The position numbers and the translations under genes are program-made. From RGIG5612 sp045616165 (GTDB taxonomy: Bacteria; Bacillota; Clostridia; Lachnospirales; Lachnospiraceae): DNA of 7,564 bases. Within the stretch, counting starts at the first letter, position 1; each line of letters starts with the position of its first letter. This document shows positions 1 through 6,135 of the stretch, one piece after another. The stretch spans positions 1-7,564 of the forward strand of contig JAZLGF010000024.1 of the NCBI GenBank assembly GCA_045616165.1. Reading direction: 5' to 3'. Below the pieces are notes generated by a model, which saw only the letters and a program-made list of their open reading frames with translations, ran no database searches and had not been told where the DNA came from.

Positions 1-57
1 CAATTATCAAGTTGCCTTCCAAAAAACCTTGTAAAATCAAGCTTTTTTGACTTTTGC

Positions 58-83
58 GCTGTTCCCTCTTTTAGGGGGACAGC
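58..83. promoter_or_regulatory. Ten-base-pair hairpin at the predicted transcript start
   Basis: GCTGTTCCCT (58-67) pairs with GGGGGACAGC (74-83) with two G-T pairs and a six-base loop, CTTTTA. It begins six bases past the -10 element, so the leftward RNA would start with it. No T-run follows, so it is not a terminator. A role as a 5' leader hairpin, for example in an rRNA leader, is plausible. Confidence 0.55.
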
Positions 84-89
84 TTGAAT

Positions 90-118
90 ATAATATCATC
101 ATCAAAACCCTTTGTCAA
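90..118 (-). promoter_or_regulatory. Strong sigma-70/sigma-A promoter reading out of the left edge
   Basis: TTGACA (118-113, perfect -35), 17 bases, then TATTAT (95-90, one mismatch to TATAAT). Upstream of the -35 the minus strand carries long A and T tracts (about 119-158), like the UP elements of very strong promoters. The transcript would start near 83 and run leftward. The bases near the left edge (CTTGATAATTG on the minus strand) resemble the CTTTGAAAATTGAA-type sequence seen ahead of 16S rRNA in clostridia, so an rRNA or tRNA operon may follow. That target is inference. Confidence 0.72.
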
Positions 119-129
119 TTACTTTTTTG

Positions 130-187
130 AATTTTTTTTAAAAAAAATTAAAAAAAATCTGCCCTTATCTTTTTCATTTTTGGGCAG
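130..187 (-). terminator. Rho-independent terminator, leftward
   Basis: On the minus strand CTGCCC (187-182) pairs with GGGCAG (164-159) across a 17-base A-rich loop, followed at once by ATTTTTTTT and further T/A tracts. It lies 34 bases past the TAA of the GG-leader remnant, where a terminator for a precursor gene would be expected. The large loop lowers certainty. The same T/A tracts precede the outward promoter at 118-90. Confidence 0.6.
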
Positions 188-220
188 GTTCTATAACTAT
201 ATTTTTATCTATTTATACTT

Positions 221-298
221 TTATTTTTTTGGTTTAGGTGGTTTAGTGCTAGGTATAGTTCCTCTACCGCCTGCTACATTTTTTAACTCGTCGTTAGT
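221..298 (-). pseudogene. Double-glycine leader tail with a short core, lacking a start
   Basis: In the frame +1 to the sigma-like fragment, the bases encode TTNDELKNVAGG and then RGTIPSTKPPKPKK and a TAA. DELKNVAGG is a good C39 leader end, and the Lys/Pro-rich tail resembles the opening of the precursor 2 core. A TAG stands just upstream in this frame and no start codon is present. Reading the sigma-like frame with one base skipped (at the T of the TAA) would join the two segments, so this may be one frameshifted gene or a fusion of two relics. A terminator follows 34 bases later. Confidence 0.42.
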
Positions 299-407
299 AG
301 TCTATAACAGTATTTCGTGCAATCGAATAAATCCATGTGCCGACAGACGCTTTATCTTCTTCTTTAGTCATAACGGAGAAAGAGGGATTTGAAAAATATT
401 CCTTTTT
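294..407 (-). pseudogene. Fragment resembling sigma-70 region 2, broken by stops
   Basis: An open frame of 37 codons between a TAG (410-408) and a TAA (296-294) encodes a segment with GTWIYSIARNTVIDY. This is very close to the region 2.3-2.4 pattern of ECF-type sigma factors (W-[IL]-Y-x-I-A-R-N-x-x-I-D-Y-Y-R). The TAA falls where the second Tyr of DYYR is expected, and the codons after it read RRVKK, as in sigma factors. An ATG at 371 exists without a good ribosome binding site. Only a small part of a sigma factor (normally about 160-200 residues) is present, with no -35-binding domain, so it is a relic and cannot act as a sigma factor as it stands. The homology is from motif recognition only. 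Confidence 0.5.
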
Positions 408-469
408 CTAGGCTAGTAAAAAATGCTTTATTTTCAACGTTTTTTAACTATCAAAAATCGTTTAAAAGC

Positions 470-501
470 TTTGTTATCAGTTTGTTATCAATTTATTATC
501 A
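470..501. repeat. Three direct repeats with 11-base period
   Basis: TTTGTTATCA (470-479), TTTGTTATCA (481-490) and TTTATTATCA (492-501) are separated by single bases, so the period is 11, about one helical turn. On the minus strand the unit reads TGATAAYAAA. Repeats in helical phase often mark protein binding sites, but in AT-rich DNA this may be chance or polymerase slippage. Confidence 0.5.
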
Positions 502-524
502 AAACGCCGATAAATCCGGCTTTT
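501..524. terminator. Bidirectional hairpin terminator at the end of the export operon
   Basis: GCCG (506-509) pairs with CGGC (517-520), extended by A-runs and T-runs on both sides with one bulged base. On the minus strand the hairpin begins about 10 bases past the stop of the second ABC gene and is followed by TTTTGATAATAAATT. On the plus strand it is followed by TTTTTGATTTT. The four-base GC stem is short, but its position fits. Confidence 0.65.
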
Positions 525-529
525 TGATT

Positions 530-2707
530 TTACGCTCTTTGTCTTTCAATAAGTTCGTAAAACACGCCCTTGTTCTTAATAAGTTCTTCGTATGTTCCGC
601 TCTCAACAACATTGCCTTCATCAAGAACGATAATTCTATCGCAATGCTTTATAGTTGAGAGTCTGTGAGCAATAACTACTCTCGTACATTTTAGTTTGTC
701 GATTGCATCAGACACTTTCTTTTGAGTGACGTTGTCGAGTGCACTCGTAGCCTCATCGAAGAAAAGGATTCGAGGTTTAGGAGCAACTGCTCTTGCAATC
801 ATAAGGCGTTGCTTTTGACCACCTGATATTCCACCTTGTCCTTCAAAAATCAATGTTTGCATACCCATTGGCATTTTTCTTATGTCTTCTGCAATCGAAG
901 CAATTTCTGCTGCCTCCCATGCATCGCTCATTTTAAGTTCTGGAGCTGTTATTACAATATTGGAATAGATGTCTGCTAAGAAAAGTTTGCCATCTTGCAT
1001 AACTGTTCCAATCTTTTTTCTTAATGATTCAATATCGATGCTGTTTATGTCCTTTCCATCATAAAAGATACTTCCCCTCTCAGGAGTTTCAAATCCCAAA
1101 AGAAGTCTTAAAAGCGTTGACTTTCCGCAACCAGTTTTTCCTACTATCGCAACATATTCTCCACTTTGTATTTTTAATGAAAGCCCATTAATAATATATG
1201 GCATATTTTCTTTATATCTAAAGCAAACATTATTAAGTTCAATATTGCCTCTTAGCGATGTAATAACTTCTTTATCTTCGGAAATTTCTGGAGCAGTTTC
1301 CATTATTGGTTTTACCATTTCAAGAATAGGTTTGATATTTGCAAATACAGTCGCTAAAGATGCTGCTGCCGTGAATGCACCTGCTGCCATACCATACGCT
1401 GCATTAAACGCATAATAATCAGAAACGGTTACGCCACTATTAATTGCAACAACATATAAAATAACTGTTCCAAAAAGAGAAATTGCTAAATTGATTGTTC
1501 CACTTAATTTAAGAAAAATTGGTGGGTTGTATTGAAGTTTCGTTTCCTTTGCGAAATTCTTTGCCCATCTAGCAAACATCCTGTCTTCTGCGCCAGCAAG
1601 CTTTATTTTTTGAATACCTGTAATCATCGAATAACTTATGCCTGCTGTTTTTGAACTTTCGAGCATTGCTTCTTTTGTTATTTTCATTTGCTTAAACGTT
1701 GTAACTAACGAAATGCCTACTGTTGCTAAAGTTATACATAGCGATGGAATAACTAATGCTGGTGCATACGCAAATACTTGTCCAATATAAACAAGTGAAA
1801 ATATTGCTGTTATTCCTGTCGTTCCTATAGAGTTAATTAATATAGAACAAAGTGTTCCAACATAATTTTGTCTTTCAGAAAGTTCTCCTGATGAATAGTC
1901 CTTAAAGAATTTTGCTGGCAATGTCAACATTCTTTGCATTACTGCTGCTTCAACTGCAATGTCAATTTTTACTGCAATTTTATTACTTACAAAGGTTTGG
2001 TATATGCTTAGTAAACTTTGTGCAATTGAATAACTGACCATAAACGAAGCTACGCTTAAAAGAATTGCAAGACTACCAGAATCTAATACTTCTCCAAACA
2101 ACCATTTTGAAAATACTGGTGAAAGCATTCCCAAAAGGGTTATTAACAATATCATCGCGATATAAACAACAATATCCTCTATCGATAATTGTGAAAGAAT
2201 AAATTTTATAAGATCTGTGATTTTTAGCGATTTAAGAGGCAACGGTTTATAAAAAACAATTGCTTCTCTCTCTATCAATTTTTCTGTTTTAGAATTTAAT
2301 ATTAACTTTTTCCCTGTTTCAAAATTTAAAATTGCATACCTTGAAAATCCTGTCGGAAGTAACGCAACCGTGGTATCTGTTCCCTTTAGTTTTCCAATCA
2401 TCGGTCCTACTGCATCTTTATACCAACCCTTTTCAAGTTTTACTTTACGTCTGGAAATTCCTAATGGCCTTGTAATATAATCAATTTGCTCGTCTTGCGT
2501 TTTAAGATTACTAGGAATTTCTTTTTTTTGAATTTTTATTCCTAAATATTTTACAACAGCTTCTATTGCATTGTTGTTTTGCTCTATCTTATTCTTTCCA
2601 GCTCCTTGTCCTCCGAGAACTGCCTGAACAAGCACTCGCATTGAATCTTCAACTGCTTCTTTATCTTTTTGTTGTCTATCTTTTATTTGTTTATCAAATA
2701 TACTCAT
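530..2707 (-). CDS. Second NHLP-type ABC transporter permease/ATPase, without C39 peptidase
   Basis: The product has 725 residues. The N-terminal part (1-160) has no C39 catalytic residues. It contains a region (about 75-155: ITRPLGISRRKVKLEKGWY...AILNFETGKKLIL...) like the non-proteolytic N-terminal domain of second ABC subunits in NHLP loci. The six-helix membrane domain runs from about 175 to 460. The ATPase domain has Walker A GKTGCGKST (523-531), Q571, signature ISGGQ (627-631), Walker B ILFFDE (647-652), SALD and H681, so it should be active. In NHLP systems this subunit accompanies the peptidase transporter and may form a heterodimer with it or serve as a second exporter. AGGAGG overlaps the TAG of the peptidase transporter (TAGGAGG) and the gap is 12 bases, which indicates coupled translation. 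The N-terminal region is short compared with the longest relatives known to me. It is the last gene of the operon and is followed directly by a terminator. Confidence 0.9.
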   Translation of the reverse strand: MSIFDKQIKDRQQKDKEAVEDSMRVLVQAVLGGQGAGKNKIEQNNNAIEAVVKYLGIKIQKKEIPSNLKTQDEQIDYITRPLGISRRKVKLEKGWYKDAVGPMIGKLKGTDTTVALLPTGFSRYAILNFETGKKLILNSKTEKLIEREAIVFYKPLPLKSLKITDLIKFILSQLSIEDIVVYIAMILLITLLGMLSPVFSKWLFGEVLDSGSLAILLSVASFMVSYSIAQSLLSIYQTFVSNKIAVKIDIAVEAAVMQRMLTLPAKFFKDYSSGELSERQNYVGTLCSILINSIGTTGITAIFSLVYIGQVFAYAPALVIPSLCITLATVGISLVTTFKQMKITKEAMLESSKTAGISYSMITGIQKIKLAGAEDRMFARWAKNFAKETKLQYNPPIFLKLSGTINLAISLFGTVILYVVAINSGVTVSDYYAFNAAYGMAAGAFTAAASLATVFANIKPILEMVKPIMETAPEISEDKEVITSLRGNIELNNVCFRYKENMPYIINGLSLKIQSGEYVAIVGKTGCGKSTLLRLLLGFETPERGSIFYDGKDINSIDIESLRKKIGTVMQDGKLFLADIYSNIVITAPELKMSDAWEAAEIASIAEDIRKMPMGMQTLIFEGQGGISGGQKQRLMIARAVAPKPRILFFDEATSALDNVTQKKVSDAIDKLKCTRVVIAHRLSTIKHCDRIIVLDEGNVVESGTYEELIKNKGVFYELIERQRA

Positions 2708-2719
2708 CTCAAATACCTC

Positions 2720-4897
2720 CTATTCGTTTGTGACGAGTTCCTGATAAACGAAACTGCTTTTCATCAATTGTTCATGTGTGCCTCTTGCAACAATTTCACC
2801 TGATTGCATAACGATTATTTCATCACACGACCTAATTGTTGAAAGTCTGTGTGCAATTACTATACATGTTATGCCTCTATTTTTTATTGACTGAACAACA
2901 TCATGCTCCGTCTTTGCATCAAGTGCAGATGTTGCCTCATCCATAATTATTATAGTTGGATCTTGTGCTAATACTCGGGCGATTTCGATTCTTTGTCTTT
3001 GACCTCCAGAAAAATCTTTTCCGCCTTCTATGAGCTTATGTTTATATCCTTTTGGGCGTTGCATAATATCATCATGAAGTTGCGCATCTCTCGCTGCCAA
3101 AATAACTTCATAATCCTCGATACTTGTATCCCACATTCTAATATTATTTGCTATTGTATCTTCAAAAAGAATTATATCTTGATCAACAACAGCTAATGAG
3201 CTCTTAAATATTGCTTTTGGTATTTTATCAATTGCTTTTCCATCGAAAAGAATTTCTCCTTTCCATGGTTTATATAATCCAGAAATCAGTTTTGACATTG
3301 TTGACTTTCCGCAACCAGACCCTCCAACTATAGCTACTGATTTTCCTGGTTCAATCTTCATGTTAAAGTCTTTAACAACAGCGTTTCCATATTTCGAATA
3401 ACCAAACGTTACATTTTTTATTTCTATGTTTCCTTGAAGTTTTGAATATTCAACATCCTTTTCAAGCTTTTCCTCATTAAATATATCATCATCCTTATAT
3501 TCAAGAACATCTGTAACACGCTCCATAGAAGTACGCATTTCTTGTATTGTTTGACCTGCTCCAATAAATGACATCGCTGGAGATACAAATGCTTGCAAAA
3601 ATCCTTGGAACGCCATAACCATACCGACTGTGAATTCTCCTTGCATAGCAAAATAAACACCAAGGATTAACACTGCATCATTTACAAGTGAGTTGATAAT
3701 GAGCGGAATTGCTCCCATATATCCGTTCATTTCTACCATTTGCTTTTCTTGGTTATTAAGATTTGCTTGATAGCCTGACCATTTATGAAAGAAACCTCTT
3801 TCTGCTCCACTTGATTTAATAGTTTCAATCATTTCTATTCCAGATATAGTCATGCTATAAAGGGCTGCGCTATCTTTCATCGAAACGCGAGATATGTTTA
3901 CCCTTTTCTTTGAAATTATCATTGACACTATTGCATTAATAACTAATGATGCAAGTCCAATAAGTGTAAGTATCCAACTATATCTAAGCATTACAACTAG
4001 ATAAAAGATTAACATTATAGTGTTTAATCCCAAAGGGGCGAATGTGTCTATAAGTGTGTTCGCAATTGTTCCGTTGGATCTTTGTCTTTCTTGTATATCT
4101 CCTGCCATACGTTGTGAAAAGAAATCTAATGGAAGTCTTAATACTTTCCACATGAATTTCGAGCTGCCAACAGTTGTGAATTTTCCATTAATACGCAATG
4201 TATATATCGCCTGAATTGCAGAAACAATAATTTGCACAATACTAAAGGCAAGCAAAATAATAATGAACGGACCAAGCCATTCTATATTTTGATATGTTAA
4301 TAACCTATCTATAAAAATACGTGAAAACGCAGGATTAATTATTCCCATAAGAGCTGAAATAACTGCCGTTATTACCGCGAACGCAACAGCAACTCCTGCA
4401 CCTTTAAGACGTTTTGCCGCAAAATCAAACATACTTCTTTTTTTACCTGACGGAGAAAAGTCTTCACTTGGTTCAAACATCAAGCAAATTCCTGTAAAAG
4501 ATTCATTAAACATTTCCATGGAAACGCTATAAGCTCCTTGTGCTGGATCGTTTAAGTAAGCTTTGTCTCCTTTAAATCCATCAAGTACAACAAAGTGATT
4601 GAAATCCCAATGTATTATGCACGGGAATGTTCCACTCGTTTTTAATGCTTCAATTTCTGTTTTATATGCCCTCGTATTAAGTCCATAACCTATTGCTGCT
4701 TTTTTTATATATTTAGCATTCGATCCATCTCTAGAAACGCCACAATCAGAGCGCACTTGCTCTAGTGGAATCCACTTTCCATAATATGCAAGAATCATAC
4801 ATAAACATGCTGCTCCACATTCTAGCGCTTCTAACTGTATTATAACGGGAACTTTCGCAATACCTTTATTTATTGGCTTTTTGACTTCTTTTGCCAT
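2720..4897 (-). CDS. Peptidase-containing ABC transporter (C39 peptidase, NHLP-type leader-cleaving exporter)
   Basis: The product has 725 residues and three parts. Residues 1-145 form a C39 cysteine peptidase: Q21 (oxyanion), C27 in LECGAAC, H101 in FNHFVVL and D117 in NDPA complete the catalytic set. Residues of about 165-450 form the six-helix exporter domain. The ATPase domain carries Walker A GGSGCGKST (525-533), Q-loop Q573, signature FSGGQ (629-633), Walker B IIIMDE (649-654), D-loop SALD and switch H683. All catalytic residues are present, so cleavage and ATP hydrolysis should work. Its role is to cut precursor leaders after GG on the cytoplasmic side and to pump the core out. The three GG precursors upstream are the obvious substrates. 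AAAGGA next to the upstream stop supports the start. The length is normal for a PCAT. Specificity for these precursors is inferred from the operon. Confidence 0.93.
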   Translation of the reverse strand: MAKEVKKPINKGIAKVPVIIQLEALECGAACLCMILAYYGKWIPLEQVRSDCGVSRDGSNAKYIKKAAIGYGLNTRAYKTEIEALKTSGTFPCIIHWDFNHFVVLDGFKGDKAYLNDPAQGAYSVSMEMFNESFTGICLMFEPSEDFSPSGKKRSMFDFAAKRLKGAGVAVAFAVITAVISALMGIINPAFSRIFIDRLLTYQNIEWLGPFIIILLAFSIVQIIVSAIQAIYTLRINGKFTTVGSSKFMWKVLRLPLDFFSQRMAGDIQERQRSNGTIANTLIDTFAPLGLNTIMLIFYLVVMLRYSWILTLIGLASLVINAIVSMIISKKRVNISRVSMKDSAALYSMTISGIEMIETIKSSGAERGFFHKWSGYQANLNNQEKQMVEMNGYMGAIPLIINSLVNDAVLILGVYFAMQGEFTVGMVMAFQGFLQAFVSPAMSFIGAGQTIQEMRTSMERVTDVLEYKDDDIFNEEKLEKDVEYSKLQGNIEIKNVTFGYSKYGNAVVKDFNMKIEPGKSVAIVGGSGCGKSTMSKLISGLYKPWKGEILFDGKAIDKIPKAIFKSSLAVVDQDIILFEDTIANNIRMWDTSIEDYEVILAARDAQLHDDIMQRPKGYKHKLIEGGKDFSGGQRQRIEIARVLAQDPTIIIMDEATSALDAKTEHDVVQSIKNRGITCIVIAHRLSTIRSCDEIIVMQSGEIVARGTHEQLMKSSFVYQELVTNE

Positions 4898-4908
4898 ATA
4901 TTTATCCT

Positions 4909-5385
4909 TTAATAATTAAACACAAATGCGAATGGGGCTTTTGATTCAACAATAACTTCCATAAAATAAGTTCCATCCGGCACATCTGTTTTTGCTTCAA
5001 ATTCTCTTACTTCTCCGTTTTGTTGCCCTGGCATAACTGTATAATTATGTTTTTTTGCAACATCGAAATATTGTGCTGGCAACATATCGATGTTTGTTAT
5101 TACCCCAAAGGCATTTGCTATTTTCACTGTGTTCCCAATCTGAATTTTTCCTGCATCAGATTCATTTACTACACACTCTTGCTTTCCATCTATAGAAATA
5201 CACGCACCTTTTACCACAGTATTTAGTCGGCCAAAAAATCCCCATATACAACCTCCTACGAGCAAGACAATAATTGCTAATAGCAAAATCCAAATCTTTG
5301 GATTTGTAACCTTAACATATTTGTCTAATTCGTCAGGTGATTCGATTTTTTCAAGACTTTCTTTTCTAAAAATATTTTCTTTCAT
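4909..5385 (-). CDS. Short HlyD-like secretion protein of an NHLP-type peptide exporter
   Basis: The product has 158 residues. A cytoplasmic N-terminus (IFRKESLEKIESPDELDKYV, then KVTNPKIW) is followed by one membrane helix at about 31-51 and a small beta-rich domain to the end (...VPDGTYFMEVIVESKAPFAFVFN). The RKESLEKI-SPDELD-TNPKIW opening matches the start of NHLP bacteriocin system secretion proteins, which act as the membrane-fusion partner of the ABC exporter. It is short for HlyD-type proteins: the long coiled-coil hairpin and lipoyl region are absent. That suits a Gram-positive cell, where no outer membrane channel has to be reached. The ATG is supported by AGGAA a few bases upstream. 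The stop lies 11 bases before the peptidase transporter, whose ribosome binding site abuts the stop, so the two are probably translated as a unit. The assignment rests on the N-terminal pattern and neighbours; the C-terminal domain alone would be hard to place. Confidence 0.75.
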   Translation of the reverse strand: MKENIFRKESLEKIESPDELDKYVKVTNPKIWILLLAIIVLLVGGCIWGFFGRLNTVVKGACISIDGKQECVVNESDAGKIQIGNTVKIANAFGVITNIDMLPAQYFDVAKKHNYTVMPGQQNGEVREFEAKTDVPDGTYFMEVIVESKAPFAFVFNY

Positions 5386-5430
5386 TAGTCTTTCCTTTTT
5401 TATTGCGTTTTATTCTTCTTGTGTTTTCAT
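5386..5430 (-). pseudogene. Broken start of a precursor gene fused in frame before the HlyD-like gene
   Basis: ATG at 5430 encodes MKTQEE and then TAA. The 16 bases AAAACACAAGAAGAAT (5427-5412) are identical to the start of precursor 3 (6363-6348), where the next codon is TTA (Leu) rather than TAA. Past the stop the frame reads NAIKKERL, comparable to NIINEEVETL in precursor 3, and then runs directly into the ATG of the HlyD-like gene in the same frame. This looks like the 5' end of a lost precursor, truncated by a nonsense change and a deletion. Confidence 0.5.
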
Positions 5431-5459
5431 TTTATTTTCCTATTCTTTTCTATTATTTT

Positions 5460-5478
5460 AGGAAGAGTATCACTTCCT
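5460..5478. promoter_or_regulatory. Hairpin between precursor and export genes
   Basis: AGGAAG and CTTCCT form a perfect six-base stem around a seven-base loop, 27 bases past the stop of precursor 1. No T-run follows on either strand, so it is not a standard terminator. It could stabilise the upstream precursor message or reduce readthrough into the export genes. The stem is short and may be chance. Confidence 0.3.
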
Positions 5479-5505
5479 GGTTATGCTCGGTGGGGTAGTT
5501 TATGG

Positions 5506-5754
5506 CTATCGGATTTCTCTGTCATATTCTCTTACCTTAAATTGCTTGGTTCCCATGCATCTTGGACAATATATAGGGAAATCCCCTCTTTCTGGCTTTT
5601 GGTTCCATATGCTATGAGGTGTATTGCACTTTGTACAATATATCTCCCAAACATGGCGATAGCGCTTTTCTTGTTTCAAACCGCCACTTACTTGTTCCAA
5701 TTCCGAGTTTTCTAAGTTTTCCATATTAAGATTTTTATCAAAATTATCGTTCAT
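5506..5754 (-). CDS. Precursor peptide 1: double-glycine leader plus CX2C-X19-CX2C core
   Basis: The product has 82 residues. The leader (1-25) ends SELEQVSGG and differs from the precursor 2 leader at only four positions. The core (26-82, 57 residues) is basic and aromatic, with cysteines at core positions 15, 18, 38 and 41: IYCTKCNTPHSIWN, then a longer insert, then IYCPRCMGTKQFK. The YCxxCxxPHSxxN segment recurs in precursor 3. AAAGGAG lies 8 bases before the ATG, and the gene starts 20 bases after the stop of precursor 2. It is the last intact precursor before the export genes. The four cysteines suggest a zinc ribbon or two disulfides. No modification enzyme is encoded in the window, so the core may be exported unmodified. 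Confidence 0.85.
   Translation of the reverse strand: MNDNFDKNLNMENLENSELEQVSGGLKQEKRYRHVWEIYCTKCNTPHSIWNQKPERGDFPIYCPRCMGTKQFKVREYDREIR
5680..5754 (-). repeat. Duplicated leader-coding segment, copy B
   Basis: This is the partner of the repeat at 5928-6002, in direct orientation about 250 bases away. The eight mismatches include both silent and replacement changes. Such direct repeats could recombine to delete or swap cores. Confidence 0.85.
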
Positions 5755-5774
5755 GAAATTTTCTCCTTTAATTA

Positions 5775-6002
5775 TTATTTTCTTGTATCATCATAAGGAT
5801 ATCCACAATTAGGACAGATTCCATTAAACCATTTAACCGCTTTACATCGTGGACAATGCGTCTGTCCATCATTTCCATGGTGCTTTTCAGGTTTCTTCTT
5901 TTCACGTGTAGGTGTTGGTTTTTTACGTCCACCACTAACTTGCTCCAATTCCAAGTCTTCTAAGTTTTCCAAATTAAGATTTTTATCAAAATTATCATTC
6001 AT
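5775..6002 (-). CDS. Precursor peptide 2: double-glycine leader plus CX2C-X9-CX2C core
   Basis: The product has 75 residues. The leader (1-25) starts MNDNFDKNLN and ends LELEQVSGG, a standard C39 cleavage site. The core (26-75, 50 residues) opens with a very basic, proline- and histidine-rich stretch (RKKPTPTREKKKPEKHH) and then a compact CPRC...CPNCGYPYDD module, with cysteines at core positions 25, 28, 38 and 41. CPxC-x9-CPNCG is close to the rubredoxin/zinc-ribbon knuckle pattern seen in many small zinc-binding domains. The start is supported by GAGG 8 bases upstream. The leader is almost identical to that of precursor 1 at protein and DNA level, which points to a recent duplication. The likely fate is secretion as a processed 50-residue peptide. 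The function (antibacterial, signal, metal binding) cannot be told from the sequence. Confidence 0.85.
   Translation of the reverse strand: MNDNFDKNLNLENLEDLELEQVSGGRKKPTPTREKKKPEKHHGNDGQTHCPRCKAVKWFNGICPNCGYPYDDTRK
5928..6002 (-). repeat. Duplicated leader-coding segment, copy A
   Basis: The 75 bases encoding the leader of precursor 2 match the leader-coding bases of precursor 1 (5680-5754) at 67 of 75 positions by direct alignment. The similarity drops sharply after the GG codons, so the repeat covers the leader but not the core. Confidence 0.85.
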
Positions 6003-6015
6003 GATTATTGCCTCA

Positions 6016-6069
6016 TTATTTTATTTCTTCATCCGCTTTCTTCAGTACTGCTACAATTGTTGCATCCAT
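6016..6069 (-). CDS. 17-residue ORF with a strong ribosome binding site
   Basis: ATG at 6069 encodes MDATIVAVLKKADEEIK and stops with TAA. It is preceded by AGAGGAG (6084-6078), 8 bases upstream, as good a ribosome binding site as those of the precursor genes. The peptide has a hydrophobic first half and a charged second half, with no GG site and no cysteine. It may be a genuine micropeptide, the surviving 5' end of a deleted gene, or a translational relay to precursor 2. I do not recognise it. It lies in the same frame as precursor 3 and the leader remnant, separated from them by TAA codons. Confidence 0.35.
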   Translation of the reverse strand: MDATIVAVLKKADEEIK

Positions 6070-6135
6070 TTATTTGTCTCCTCTAGTAGTGCCACCTGTT
6101 ACTGCGCATACTTTCTCTTCCGTAAGTTCAATAAG
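6070..6135 (-). pseudogene. Leader remnant of a lost double-glycine precursor
   Basis: Directly after the TAA of precursor 3, and in the same frame, 21 codons encode a leader tail containing ELTEEKVCAVTGG followed by TTRGDK and a stop. The LTEE...VTGG pattern is what C39 peptidases recognise, and it resembles the ELTVDEF...ISGG end of precursor 3. There is no start codon or RBS of its own and almost no core, so it looks like what is left of a deleted precursor gene. Readthrough of the precursor 3 stop is a less likely alternative. Confidence 0.6.

Larger units (their letters stand above)
1..529. other. Gene-poor AT-rich region downstream of the operon
   Basis: No intact gene is supported on either strand. 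Reading leftward the region holds a terminator, three spaced repeats, a broken sigma-like fragment, a GG-leader tail in a shifted frame, a second terminator, and a strong promoter that points out of the window with a hairpin at its transcript start. Open frames on the plus strand at 84-392 and 389-658 have phenylalanine-rich, low-complexity translations and lack convincing ribosome binding sites. Confidence 0.7.

Noticed and set aside
84..658. Two plus-strand open frames (84-392 and 389-658)
   Set aside because: Their translations are low-complexity and Phe-rich, they have no convincing ribosome binding site, and the second overlaps the 3' end of the ABC gene. They are by-products of T-rich DNA.
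3424..3663. Minus-strand frame of 79 codons inside the peptidase transporter gene
   Set aside because: It is out of frame with a gene whose domains are complete and has no recognisable product.
5449..5508. Short open frame past precursor 1 ending EHNQEVILFLK
   Set aside because: It has no start, ribosome binding site, GG site or recognisable homology, so it cannot be told from chance.
5419..5715. Plus-strand frame opposite precursor 1
   Set aside because: It is antisense to a well-supported gene, has no family signs, and is explained by codon shadowing.
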